This document shows, piece after piece, positions 16,423 to 24,522 of a stretch of DNA of 64,000 nt. How positions within the stretch are numbered: position 1 is the stretch's first letter; each line of letters begins with the position of its first letter. The DNA is taken from NCBI GenBank assembly GCA_963775575.1, contig CAVZJG010000003.1:62001-126000 (forward strand), written 5' to 3'. Under the pieces are notes generated by a model. That model was not told the DNA's origin and ran no database searches. It worked only from the letters and a program-made list of their open reading frames with translations. A program made the translations under genes and the position numbers. Source of the stretch: Roseiarcus sp963775575. Its GTDB lineage: Bacteria; Pseudomonadota; Alphaproteobacteria; Rhizobiales; Beijerinckiaceae.

Positions 16423-18213
16423 TCACTTCTCCGGCAGGTTCAACCTTATGTGCAGCTCGCGCAATTGCTTCGGCGTCGCGCTCGACGGCGCGCCCATCAG
16501 CAGGTCCTCGGCGCGCTGGTTCATCGGGAACAGCACGACTTCGCGCAGGTTCTCCTCGCCCGCCAGCAGCATGACGATGCGGTCGACGCCTGGCGCGATG
16601 CCGCCGTGCGGCGGCGCGCCGCATTGGAACGCGCGGTACATGCCGCCGAACTTCTCCAGCAGCACGTCCTCGCCGTAGCCGGCGATGGCGAACGCCTTGC
16701 GCATGACGTCGGGGTGGTGGTTGCGGATCGCGCCCGACGACAATTCGACGCCGTTGCAGACGATGTCGTACTGGAACGCCAGGATTTCGAGCGGGTCTTT
16801 CGTCTCCAGCGCCTCGAGGCCGCCCTGCGGCATCGAGAACGGATTGTGCGAGAAGTCGATCTTCTTTTCGTCCTCGTTCCATTCGTACATCGGGAAGTCG
16901 ACGATCCAGCAGAATTCGAACGCGTCTTTCTTGCACACGCCGAGGTCATTGCCGATGCGGATGCGCGCGGCGCCCGCGAGCTTAGCGGCCTTGGCCTCCT
17001 TGTCGCAGGCGAAGAATGCGGCGTCGCCGGATTTCAGGCCGGCGGCGGCGACGAGCGCGCGCTGCGCCGCGGGCGGCAGGAACTTGGCGATCGGCCCCTT
17101 GCCCGCCAGCGTCTCGCCCTCCCCTTCGAAGATGATATAGCCGAGGCCTGGCGCGCCTTCCCCCTTCGCCCAGTCGTTGAGCTTGTCGAAGAACGAGCGC
17201 GGCTGCTTGGCCGCGCCCGGCGCCGGAACGGCGCGCACGACGCCGCCGGACTTGATGACCGCCTTGAACGCGTTGAAAGTCACGTCGTCGCGGGCGAAGA
17301 CTGGCGTCGCCTCGGCGATGCGGATCGGGTTGCGCAGATCCGGCTTGTCGACTCCGTATTCCAGCATCGCCTGCTTATAGGGGATCAGCGGAAATTTTTG
17401 CGTCACCGCCTTGCCGCCGCCGAATTCCTCGAACACGCCGCGCAGCACCGGCTCGACCGCGGCGAACACGTCCTCCTGCGCAACGAAGCTCATTTCGATG
17501 TCGAGCTGGTAGAACTCACCGGGGCTGCGGTCGGCGCGCGCGTCCTCGTCGCGGAAACACGGCGCGATCTGGAAGTAGCGGTCGAAGCCGGCGACCATGA
17601 CGAGTTGCTTGAACTGCTGCGGCGCCTGCGGCAGCGCGTAGAACTTGCCGGGGTGGATGCGCGACGGCACCAGGAAGTCGCGCGCGCCTTCCGGGCTCGA
17701 GGCGGTCAGGATCGGCGTCTGGAACTCGAAGAAGCCCTGCTTCTTCATGCTCGTGCGCAGCCAGTCGATGATCCGCCCGCGCAGCATGATGTTGGCGTGC
17801 AGCTTGTCGCGGCGAAGATCGAGAAAGCGGTATTTCAGCCGCGTGTCCTCGGGGTACGGCTGGTCGCCGAACACCGGCATCGGCAGCTCGCCCGCCGGGC
17901 CGAGCGTCTCGATCTCGCGCACGTAGACTTCGACGTAGCCCGTCGGCATGTCCGGGTTTTCGGTACCCGGCGGGCGCTTGCGCACTTTGCCGTCGACGCG
18001 CACGACGAATTCCGAGCGCAGCTTCTCCGCCTGGCCGAACGCCGGGGAATCGGGATCGACCACGCATTGCGTCAGGCCGTAGTGGTCGCGCAGATCGATG
18101 AACAGCACGCCGCCATGGTCGCGGATGCGGTGGCACCAGCCGGAAAGGCGGACCGTCTGGCCCTCCTCGGCGAGGCCGAGGGCGCCGCAGGTGTGCGTGC
18201 GGTAGCGATGCAT
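16423..18213 (-). CDS. aspS: Aspartyl-tRNA synthetase
   Basis: A class II synthetase of 596 residues, starting MHRYRTHTCGAL at the ATG at 18213. It has the N-terminal anticodon-binding OB fold (GWCHRIRDHGGVLFIDLRD), motif 2 (FRDEDARADRSPGEFYQLD), the bacterial insertion (GAD) domain near 300-420, and motif 3 at the C-terminus (GIAPGVDRIVMLL). The frame extends upstream to 18480, but that part overlaps the divergent pncC gene and is not family-like. In alphaproteobacteria the enzyme is often non-discriminating and makes Asp-tRNA-Asn for GatCAB; this is a family expectation, not seen here. Confidence 0.97.
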   Translation of the reverse strand: MHRYRTHTCGALGLAEEGQTVRLSGWCHRIRDHGGVLFIDLRDHYGLTQCVVDPDSPAFGQAEKLRSEFVVRVDGKVRKRPPGTENPDMPTGYVEVYVREIETLGPAGELPMPVFGDQPYPEDTRLKYRFLDLRRDKLHANIMLRGRIIDWLRTSMKKQGFFEFQTPILTASSPEGARDFLVPSRIHPGKFYALPQAPQQFKQLVMVAGFDRYFQIAPCFRDEDARADRSPGEFYQLDIEMSFVAQEDVFAAVEPVLRGVFEEFGGGKAVTQKFPLIPYKQAMLEYGVDKPDLRNPIRIAEATPVFARDDVTFNAFKAVIKSGGVVRAVPAPGAAKQPRSFFDKLNDWAKGEGAPGLGYIIFEGEGETLAGKGPIAKFLPPAAQRALVAAAGLKSGDAAFFACDKEAKAAKLAGAARIRIGNDLGVCKKDAFEFCWIVDFPMYEWNEDEKKIDFSHNPFSMPQGGLEALETKDPLEILAFQYDIVCNGVELSSGAIRNHHPDVMRKAFAIAGYGEDVLLEKFGGMYRAFQCGAPPHGGIAPGVDRIVMLLAGEENLREVVLFPMNQRAEDLLMGAPSSATPKQLRELHIRLNLPEK

Positions 18214-18388
18214 GGCTTCCACTTCTTTGCTAGGTCCGGACGATGCGGACTTACGCGCGGGTGCGTAGCGGAAAAAGCGAGGCGGGGAAAGCGCCGAGGG
18301 AAAAGCGCGTCGCGGAAAGCGAAAATCATGGTAGCTTTTCACCGCCCCCAGACCTTCGGCCGCCAAGCCGCCGAGAAAGGAGCCGCCG

Positions 18389-18904
18389 GTGTTCCCGTCC
18401 CTTCTCGTCGAGCGCGCCGCTGCGCTCGAAGCGCGCTGCCGGGCGCTCGGCGTCAAGCTCGCGACCGCCGAATCCTGCACCGGCGGACTGCTGAGCGGCC
18501 TGCTGACGGAAGTGCCAGGTTCGTCCGCGGTTTTTGAGCGCGGCTTCGTCGTCTATTCCAACCAGGCCAAGCAGGAGATGCTCGGCGTTTCCGACGAGGT
18601 TCTCGCCGCCCATGGCGCGGTCAGCGAAGCGACGGCGCGGGCGATGGCGCTGGGAGCGCTTGCCCATTCGAGCGCCGACATCGCGGTCTCGATCACCGGC
18701 ATCGCCGGGCCGGACGGCGGCGCGCCGGGCAAACCCGTCGGCCTCGTGCATCTCGCCGTGGCGCGCCGCGACGCCCCGCCGATCGTCAGCGAGTGTCGGT
18801 TCGGCGCGCTGGCGCGATCGGCGATCCGCCTCGCGTCGGTGGAGACCGCGCTCGAATTGATCGAGGCGGCGCTCGCGGCCGGTCAGTCGGCCTTGCGCGC
18901 GTAG
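18389..18904 (+). CDS. pncC: CinA C-terminal domain protein, nicotinamide-nucleotide amidase
   Basis: A stand-alone CinA C-terminal (PncC) domain of 171 residues. The enzyme deamidates nicotinamide mononucleotide to nicotinate mononucleotide in the NAD salvage pathway. The signatures are ATAESCTGGLLSGLLTEVPG, with the catalytic serine region, and SITGIAGPDGGAPGKPVGLV. It starts at a GTG at 18389 preceded by GAAAGGAG. It is divergent from aspS, and its last 22 bases overlap the end of the convergent Coq10-like gene. Confidence 0.93.
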   Translation: MFPSLLVERAAALEARCRALGVKLATAESCTGGLLSGLLTEVPGSSAVFERGFVVYSNQAKQEMLGVSDEVLAAHGAVSEATARAMALGALAHSSADIAVSITGIAGPDGGAPGKPVGLVHLAVARRDAPPIVSECRFGALARSAIRLASVETALELIEAALAAGQSALRA

Positions 18905-19347
18905 ACTTCGTCCGCCCGCGCCTCGAAGGCGGCCGAGAACTTGCGGAACGCCGCATCGTACATCGCGCCCATCAGCGCGCCGAGCACGCGGCTGCGAAAC
19001 TCGTAGGCGATGAAGAACTCCACCGTCGAGCCGCGCTCCTGCGGGCCGCTGCGGAAATTCCAGACGTTCTCCAGGCGGCTGAACGGCCCGTCGACGTATT
19101 CGACGACAATCTTCAGCCGCGGCCGGTCGAGCGTGACGCGGGTGGTGAACTTCTCGTGGATGGCGCGATGCCCGACTTCCATTTCGGCGACGAGAACTTC
19201 GACGCCTTGCTCGTCCCCGCTCCGGCGGCGCACGCGCAGCGCCCGGCACAGAGGCACGAATTCGGGATAATTCTCGACGTCGGCGACGAGATCGAACATC
19301 TCTTCGGCGCTGTGGCGCACGCGCCGCTCGCTGCGAAACGACGGCAT
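18883..19347 (-). CDS. Coq10/RatA-type START-domain ubiquinone-binding protein
   Basis: A 154-residue single-domain protein starting MPSFRSERRVRHSAEEMFDL. It matches the Coq10 / polyketide-cyclase-like START family: VADVENYPEFVPLC near the N-terminus, then GPFSRLENVWNF and FFIAYEFRSRVLGALMG. The mitochondrial homologue binds coenzyme Q and is needed for efficient respiration. The E. coli member RatA has been described as a toxin, but in alphaproteobacteria the respiratory role is more likely. It ends inside pncC (convergent, 22 bases shared). Confidence 0.9.
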   Translation of the reverse strand: MPSFRSERRVRHSAEEMFDLVADVENYPEFVPLCRALRVRRRSGDEQGVEVLVAEMEVGHRAIHEKFTTRVTLDRPRLKIVVEYVDGPFSRLENVWNFRSGPQERGSTVEFFIAYEFRSRVLGALMGAMYDAAFRKFSAAFEARADEVYARKAD

Positions 19348-19449
19348 ACGAAGTCAGCCTGTCCTAACGCCGCCGGCGCCGAGGGCCGCTGGGATCGCCG
19401 CTGGCGTCAAGGCGCTCTCCGCTTCGATCGGCGGCGCGCGGTCGCCATG

Positions 19450-19836
19450 CTATTTCGACGGTTCTTGCGCCGGCGCGGCGGGCGCCCCGCCGCCGGACTG
19501 GCCCTGCAACTGCTTGAGCTGATCGAGCAGGCTGCCCGGCGCCGCCGGCGCCGTCTTCGAAGCCGGGGCGCTGGTCGAAGTCGGAGCGGTGACATCGAGA
19601 ATCGAGCGCGGCGCGCGGCTCCAGCTGGCGATCACCGACATCAGGATCGAGGTGGCGAAGAACATCGTCGCCAGGATCGCGGTGGCGCGCGACAGCGCAT
19701 TGGCCTGCCCGCGCCCGGTCATGAAACCGCCCCCGCCCCCCGATCCGAGCACGCCGCCCTCGGACCGCTGCAGCAGCACGACGGCGACGAGAGCGATCAC
19801 CACCAGAAGGTGAATGACGATCAGCACGGTTTGCAT
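19450..19836 (-). CDS. secG: Preprotein translocase subunit SecG
   Basis: A small membrane subunit of the SecYEG channel that aids SecA-driven export. The 128-residue protein starts MQTVLIVIHLLVVIALVAVV (first helix), then LLQRSEGGVLGSGGGGGFM, the Gly-rich loop typical of SecG. A second helix (ATAILATMFFATSILMSVIA) follows, and then an Ala/Pro/Ser-rich tail usual in alphaproteobacteria. It stands alone here; tpiA, which often neighbours secG, lies about 4 kb away on the same strand. Confidence 0.94.
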   Translation of the reverse strand: MQTVLIVIHLLVVIALVAVVLLQRSEGGVLGSGGGGGFMTGRGQANALSRATAILATMFFATSILMSVIASWSRAPRSILDVTAPTSTSAPASKTAPAAPGSLLDQLKQLQGQSGGGAPAAPAQEPSK

Positions 19837-20063
19837 GGAGACGATCCCGAGAGACCGCGCGAAAGCGCGCGCGGCGCGAACTGACGAATTGGCGCGCTCC
19901 TAGCACGGCGCGGCAGGCGCGTCCATGTTCGCGACGATCGGCTGGGCCGGGCCTGTCCCGGCCGCTAAAGACGACGCGCGCGAGTTGGCCGCAGGCATCC
20001 CGATTCAAGTTCGTTATCGGCGGCGGCCGCCGCGCCGAGCGAAATCGGCGCGGCGATCGACCC

Positions 20064-21155
20064 TCAGGGGCACTTGGGCTCGCCCGGCTTGCCGCAACTC
20101 GGCTTGGCGGCCGCGGGATGCGCGGCTGGCCTGTTGACGACCGGCGGGCGTTTCTCTTCCGCCTTCGGCTTCGGCTCCGCCTTAGGCCTCTCCTCGACCT
20201 TCGGCTTTTCCTCGACCTTGGGCTTCTCTTCGACCTTAGGCTTCTCTTCCGCCTTCGGCCTTTCTTCAACCTTTGGCTTTTCTTCCACCTTCGGCTCGCC
20301 GGCGGGAGTGGCTTTCGGCTCGGGCTTGAGCTCGCCGCCCGCCGGCGCCTTCTTCTCCTCGGCCTTCGGCCCGCCGGCGGCGGGCGTCGCTCCCGAGGGC
20401 GGGCTCGACGCAGAACCGGCCGCCTTCGCCTTGACGACCGAATCGCCGGTGAACGCGCCGGGCTTCGCTGTCGCCGCGATCGCCGGCTTGCCGTGGTTCG
20501 TCGAGGCGAAGGCTTCGCTCTTCATGCTCGCGCCGCGCGCATGCGCGACCTGACGATCCGTAGGCGGCAGGTGCGTCTCCTTCGCCGCGGCTTCCTCGTC
20601 CGGCGTCGGCTTGGCGATCGTTCCGCCCGGGCCGTTGAAACTCGCGCGACCCGCGCCGGCGTTGATCGTCACCGTCTTTTCGTAGACGTTGTCGATGTGG
20701 ACGGAGCCGAATCTGTTCACCGTGCGGTTGTAGAAGAACACGCCGTTCTCCCAATGCCCGCCTTCGTAACCGACGCCGCCATAGCCGAAGCCGTAATAGA
20801 CGCCGCCGTAAAAGCCGACATGGGGCCCCCAGTAGCCGCGGTTGAACGCGTAGACGCCGTCGGCGAAGCTCCAATATCCGGGCGTCCAGAGAAGCCCCGG
20901 CTGCGGCGGCTCGACCCATGTGCCGGGCACCCAGTAATAGTCGTAGGTGTTCCACGCCCAATATCCCGGCGTCCACAAGTAGCCGGGCTCCGGGATCGGC
21001 GGCTGGTCGTAGTCGGGCAGTGGCGGCGGCGCGACATCGGCCTGAATGCCCGCCCCCGCGCAGGCGCACGTCTGAGCCCATACGGAACTCGAGAGCGCGG
21101 GAACGGCGCAGGCCGCCAGCAACAGAGCGAAGATGGAAGGGCGAAGTTTCAACAT
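20064..21155 (-). CDS. Exported WXXGXW (YXWQ)-repeat protein with Lys/Glu/Pro-rich tail
   Basis: A 363-residue exported protein started at the ATG at 21155, with AGGAG upstream. The signal peptide ends near SSSVWAQ. The core has three aromatic repeats of the YLWTPGYWAWN / YYWVPGTWVEP / LLWTPGYWSFADG type, matching the WXXGXW repeat family of proteobacterial envelope proteins. A Gly/Tyr-rich region (GFYGGVYYGFGYGGVGYEGG) and a linker follow. The last 100 residues hold about ten copies of a 5-6 residue unit (KVEEKP or KAEEKP), an extended charged tail ending in CGKPGEPKCP. It is probably periplasmic or surface-located; the function is unknown. Confidence 0.85.
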   Translation of the reverse strand: MLKLRPSIFALLLAACAVPALSSSVWAQTCACAGAGIQADVAPPPLPDYDQPPIPEPGYLWTPGYWAWNTYDYYWVPGTWVEPPQPGLLWTPGYWSFADGVYAFNRGYWGPHVGFYGGVYYGFGYGGVGYEGGHWENGVFFYNRTVNRFGSVHIDNVYEKTVTINAGAGRASFNGPGGTIAKPTPDEEAAAKETHLPPTDRQVAHARGASMKSEAFASTNHGKPAIAATAKPGAFTGDSVVKAKAAGSASSPPSGATPAAGGPKAEEKKAPAGGELKPEPKATPAGEPKVEEKPKVEERPKAEEKPKVEEKPKVEEKPKVEERPKAEPKPKAEEKRPPVVNRPAAHPAAAKPSCGKPGEPKCP

Positions 21156-21354
21156 TGAGGACTCCTTGCCGTTCGACCGATCACGGGGGCGCACCAAACC
21201 GGGGCGAGGACGACCATCCCCCTTCGTCGATGTTTCGACGCCGAGTCGCTTGCCGGCGCCCAGTTGACGAATTGGCGATGAACATAGCCGCGCGCTCGCC
21301 GCTTGTCATTCCCGCGGGCGGGCGTCGGCCCGAAGCGTCGGCGGCGCGTCCGGC

Positions 21355-21774
21355 TCAAATCTTCTCCATCGTCAGGCGATCGCGTCGCCCCGCGAAGTAT
21401 TTTTGCAAGGCGTCCTCGAACGCGACGGTGTCCGACGCGACGCTGGCGAACAGCGTCATCGACGAATGAAACTTGAGATCGTCGGGATGGCCGAATATCT
21501 CGCGCGCCGAGCGCCCGTTGACGCCATTGACCAGTTTGGCGCACTCCCGCAGCCGCGGCCCGAGAACCGGATGGCGCAAGTACGCCTCGGCTTCGGCGCG
21601 GCAGGAAATGGCGAACCGGCGCGCTGTTTCGCTGGCACCCAGCCCTTCGATCTGGGGAAAGATGAACCACATCCAATGCCCGCGCTTGGCGCCCGCGCGC
21701 AGTTCCGCGCACGCTTGATCGAACGTGCGCTCCTGAGCGTCGACGAAGCGGGCGAGGCGGTAAGGGGCGTTCAT
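21355..21774 (-). CDS. DUF1810 family protein
   Basis: A 139-residue cytosolic protein matching the DUF1810 family: it starts MNAPYRLARFVDAQERTFDQ and contains HWMWFIFPQIEGLG, the signature of the family, then FHSSMTLFASV and a short C-terminal DRLTMEKI. Length is full for the family. No function is established. It is transcribed away from the DeoR-like gene, with a 207-base gap between them that contains a direct repeat. Confidence 0.9.
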   Translation of the reverse strand: MNAPYRLARFVDAQERTFDQACAELRAGAKRGHWMWFIFPQIEGLGASETARRFAISCRAEAEAYLRHPVLGPRLRECAKLVNGVNGRSAREIFGHPDDLKFHSSMTLFASVASDTVAFEDALQKYFAGRRDRLTMEKI

Positions 21775-21922
21775 ATCGGTTCTCGCCTGATCTCGTCTGT
21801 TTGCGCCTGATGTCGCCCGCGCGGACGCTGGCGTTCATCGACCGCGCATTGTGCTCCGCGCGGGCGCGAGCAGGCAAGTGCGATCGGCGCGGCGAAGCCG
21901 GACGCGGTTGGCATCGCTTGTG

Positions 21923-21950
21923 TTGCACGATCATAAGTGAGAGTGCACGA
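21923..21950. promoter_or_regulatory. Candidate operator: direct repeat of TTGCACGA/GTGCACGA upstream of the DeoR-like gene
   Basis: TGCACGATCATAA begins at 21924 and TGCACGATAATCC at 21944, so the heptamer TGCACGA repeats with a 20-base period (two helical turns) about 30-60 bases before the start of the DeoR-like gene. DeoR-family repressors bind repeated sites near their own promoters, so autoregulation is plausible. No clear -35/-10 pair could be assigned, so this stays tentative. Confidence 0.4.
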
Positions 21951-21981
21951 TAATCCGCAATTGAGGTTGGAAGGGGGCGCC

Positions 21982-22311
21982 ATGCCGACGCCGAACCTGC
22001 TGCTTGACGAGCGTCATCGTTTCATTCGCGAGCGGCTCGCCCGCCAAGGTCGGGCGCCGGCGGTCGATCTGGCGCGCGAACTCGGAACCTCCGAGGACAC
22101 GATTCGACGCGATCTGCGCGAACTGGCTTCCCTCGGCGCTTGCGCCGTCGTCTTGGCCGCGACGAGCGACAAGCTCGGCGTTTCCGCTCATTTCGCAGTG
22201 GCGCCGGCGGCGAATGTCGACCACTTGGTGGTCGAAGCGGATGCGCCCGACACCGCCCTGGCGCCCTTCGAACGACTGGGAATCCGCGTCCATCGCGCTG
22301 AGCCCTGGTGA
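21982..22311 (+). CDS. Shortened DeoR-family transcriptional regulator
   Basis: The 109-residue product begins MPTPNLLLDERHRFI and has the N-terminal DeoR winged helix-turn-helix (GRAPAVDLARELGTSEDTIR, RDLRELASLG). The next residues (ACAVVLAATSDKLG, then HLVVEADAPD and FERLGIRVHRAEP) match the extreme C-terminus of full-length DeoR proteins of about 250 residues. The whole effector-binding middle, about 140 residues, is missing without a frame break. It may be a constitutive DNA-binding stub or a decaying gene. The stop overlaps the ATG of the MFS transporter by one base, so the two are coupled. Start: ATG at 21982 after GGAAGGGGG. Confidence 0.8.
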   Translation: MPTPNLLLDERHRFIRERLARQGRAPAVDLARELGTSEDTIRRDLRELASLGACAVVLAATSDKLGVSAHFAVAPAANVDHLVVEADAPDTALAPFERLGIRVHRAEPW

Positions 22312-23519
22312 TGGCGCCGTTGTCCGTCGCTGCGTCGCCGCCGTGGCGCGCTCGCCTCGCGACGACGGCCCTTTTCTTCGCCAACGGGTTTGGAATTGGC
22401 GGCTGGGCGGCGGCCATTCCGCTGATCAAGTCCAAGCTGGCGCTCTCGGACGCGCAATTGAGCGTCGCTCTGTTCGCGATGGCCGCAGGCGCCATTCTGC
22501 TGATGCCGTCAGCCGGCCTCCTCGCGAACCGCTTCGGCGGCGCGGGCCGGACATTGCGCGGCGGCGCGATCGGTTTTGGCGTTTTGCTCGGCCTCATCGG
22601 CTTGGCCCCCAACCTGACGCTGCTTGCCGGCCTGACGTTCCTGCTCGGCGCCTTTAGCGGCCTCATGGACGTGCGGATGAACGCCCATGCGACCCTCGTC
22701 GAACGGCGCTGGGGCGCGGCGATCATGTCGTCGTTCCACGCGGCTTGGAGCGGCGGCGGCTTGGCCGGCGCCGCGCTCGGCGGTCTGCTGATGAAGGCTG
22801 GCGCGCCCGCGCCCTGGCTGTTCGCGGTCACGGCAGGCGCCGTCCTGGCGATCGTCATCGGTTCGGCCCCGCATATTGGCGGCGCAGAGACCGCGACCGC
22901 CGAGGGATGCGCCTTCGTCTGGCCGCAGCGGCGGCTCGCCGGCCTTTGCCTCGTCGCGCTGCTCGGCATGTTGATGGAGGGCGCGATGGCCGACTGGTGC
23001 GCGGTTTACCTGACAACCGTCGTCGGCGTTGCGCCCGCCGTCGCCGCGAGCGGCTACGCCGCGTTCGCGGGCGCCATGCTCGTCGGCCGACTTTCCGGCG
23101 ACTTCGGCGTGCGGAGGTTGGGGCGAACGGAGATCATCATGCTGGGCGGCGCGCTCGCCGCGGCTGGCGTTTTGCTCGCCGTCGCGGCGCCCTCCCCGTT
23201 CGCGGCGATCGGCGGGTTCTGCCTGGTCGGGCTCGGGTTGTCCAACCTCGTTCCCGCGGTCTTCAGCGCCAGCGCGGCGATGGCTTCCTCGCCGGCGCTC
23301 GGCATCGCCATGGCGGCGACCGTCGGCTACGCCGGCTTACTCATCGGACCGCCCTTGATCGGCTCCGTCGCCTCGTTCGCGGGATTGCGCGTCAGTTTCG
23401 CGCTGCTGGTCGCGGCTGCGCTCGCCATCGTCCCGTTCGCTGCTGCGTCCCGGCGATCGAGCGGCGCCGCCCGGCCGAAACCGCGCAAGCCCGCCGGCGA
23501 CGGTCGCGCCGCCGGCTGA
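22311..23519 (+). CDS. Major facilitator superfamily transporter
   Basis: A 402-residue inner-membrane transporter with about twelve hydrophobic helices. It starts MAPLSVAASPPW at the ATG at 22311; a GTG at 22308 is also possible. The loop after the second helix has GLLANRFGGAGRT, the counterpart of the MFS A-motif (G-x3-D-R-x-G-R). LMDVRMNAHATLVE resembles the segment DVAMNxQ found in YbjJ-like MFS proteins. The substrate is unknown. Coupling to a DeoR-type regulator suggests a sugar or related metabolite, as DeoR regulators usually sense phosphorylated sugars; that is inference. Confidence 0.88.
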   Translation: MAPLSVAASPPWRARLATTALFFANGFGIGGWAAAIPLIKSKLALSDAQLSVALFAMAAGAILLMPSAGLLANRFGGAGRTLRGGAIGFGVLLGLIGLAPNLTLLAGLTFLLGAFSGLMDVRMNAHATLVERRWGAAIMSSFHAAWSGGGLAGAALGGLLMKAGAPAPWLFAVTAGAVLAIVIGSAPHIGGAETATAEGCAFVWPQRRLAGLCLVALLGMLMEGAMADWCAVYLTTVVGVAPAVAASGYAAFAGAMLVGRLSGDFGVRRLGRTEIIMLGGALAAAGVLLAVAAPSPFAAIGGFCLVGLGLSNLVPAVFSASAAMASSPALGIAMAATVGYAGLLIGPPLIGSVASFAGLRVSFALLVAAALAIVPFAAASRRSSGAARPKPRKPAGDGRAAG

Positions 23520-23598
23520 CGGGAGCCCACGCGACGGCTTGGTCTTGGCGGGTCCGGGACGCCGTCGGCCCCCTTTGATCCGCCCGCTTCGCGCGCCC

Positions 23599-24357
23599 TC
23601 AGACGTAGGTCGCGGCGATCGCCATGAAGTCAGTCGCCTTCAGGCTGGCGCCGCCGACCAGGGCGCCGTCGACGTTGGCGAGCGAAAGCAATTCGCGCGC
23701 GTTGGTCGGCTTGACCGAGCCGCCGTAGAGAATGCGCATCTTCCCGCCGGCTTCGCCGTAGACTTGGCGCAACAGCACGCGGATGGCGCCGTGCATGTCG
23801 GCGACGTCGGCCGGCGTCGGCGTCAGGCCGGTGCCGATCGCCCACACCGGCTCGTAGGCGACGACGAGATCGGCGGGCGTCGCCTTGGCGGGCAGCGAGC
23901 CACGAAGCTGGCCGCTGACGACTTCGACGGCGCGGCCCCCTTCGCGCTCGGCGCGCGTTTCGCCGACGCAGAGAATGACGGTCAGCCCCGCCTTGTGCGC
24001 CGCTTCGGCCTTGGCGCGCACCGCCGCGTCGCTCTCGTTGTGGCCGGCGCGGCGCTCGGAATGGCCGACGATCACATACTGAGCGCCCGCGTCCTTGAGC
24101 ATCGGCGCGGAAATGTCGCCGGTGAAGGCGCCGTGGTCGGCGGCGAAGCAGTCCTGCGCGCCGAGGCCAAGCGCGCCGCCCGTCAGCAGCTTGGCGGCCC
24201 CGGCGATCAGCGTCGCCGGCGGACAGACCGCGACCTCCGCCGCGCCGGCGTTGCCCGCGTCGACCGCGCGGCGCATCGCGGCGATCTCGCTCAACGAGGC
24301 GCCGAGGCCGTTCATCTTCCAGTTTCCCGCTACGAGCGGGCGCACGCCAGGGGTCAT
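23599..24357 (-). CDS. tpiA: Triosephosphate isomerase
   Basis: Interconverts dihydroxyacetone phosphate and glyceraldehyde 3-phosphate in glycolysis and gluconeogenesis. The 252-residue protein from the ATG at 24357 has the catalytic residues in place: Asn12 and Lys14 in GNWKMNG, His99 in IVGHSERR, Glu169 in VAYEPVWAIGTG. The phosphate-binding end ILYGGSVKP and GALVGGASL is also present. The frame stays open to 25695, across the divergent ppiD gene, but that part is antisense and not coding. Divergent from ppiD, with a 165-base shared promoter region. Confidence 0.97.
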   Translation of the reverse strand: MTPGVRPLVAGNWKMNGLGASLSEIAAMRRAVDAGNAGAAEVAVCPPATLIAGAAKLLTGGALGLGAQDCFAADHGAFTGDISAPMLKDAGAQYVIVGHSERRAGHNESDAAVRAKAEAAHKAGLTVILCVGETRAEREGGRAVEVVSGQLRGSLPAKATPADLVVAYEPVWAIGTGLTPTPADVADMHGAIRVLLRQVYGEAGGKMRILYGGSVKPTNARELLSLANVDGALVGGASLKATDFMAIAATYV

Positions 24358-24522
24358 GTGTCGCCTCTTAAGGGTGAAGGATCGCGTTGGTTCAGGCCTG
24401 CCGATTATCATCCCCGGTCCGCCTATGCAAAGCCTTCCGCCGGAGTTAGATAGGGCCGAACGTCGCGCCTGAGGGAGCCTGAGGGGCGACGTCGGGCGAA
24501 AGTCAAGGGATCGGCGACAGTC

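Noticed and set aside
16372..18537. A 721-codon open frame opposite aspS
   Set aside because: Antisense shadow of aspS; no ribosome site or motif.
22022..22969. A 315-codon minus-strand frame opposite the DeoR/MFS genes
   Set aside because: No protein-like pattern; shadow of the transporter gene.
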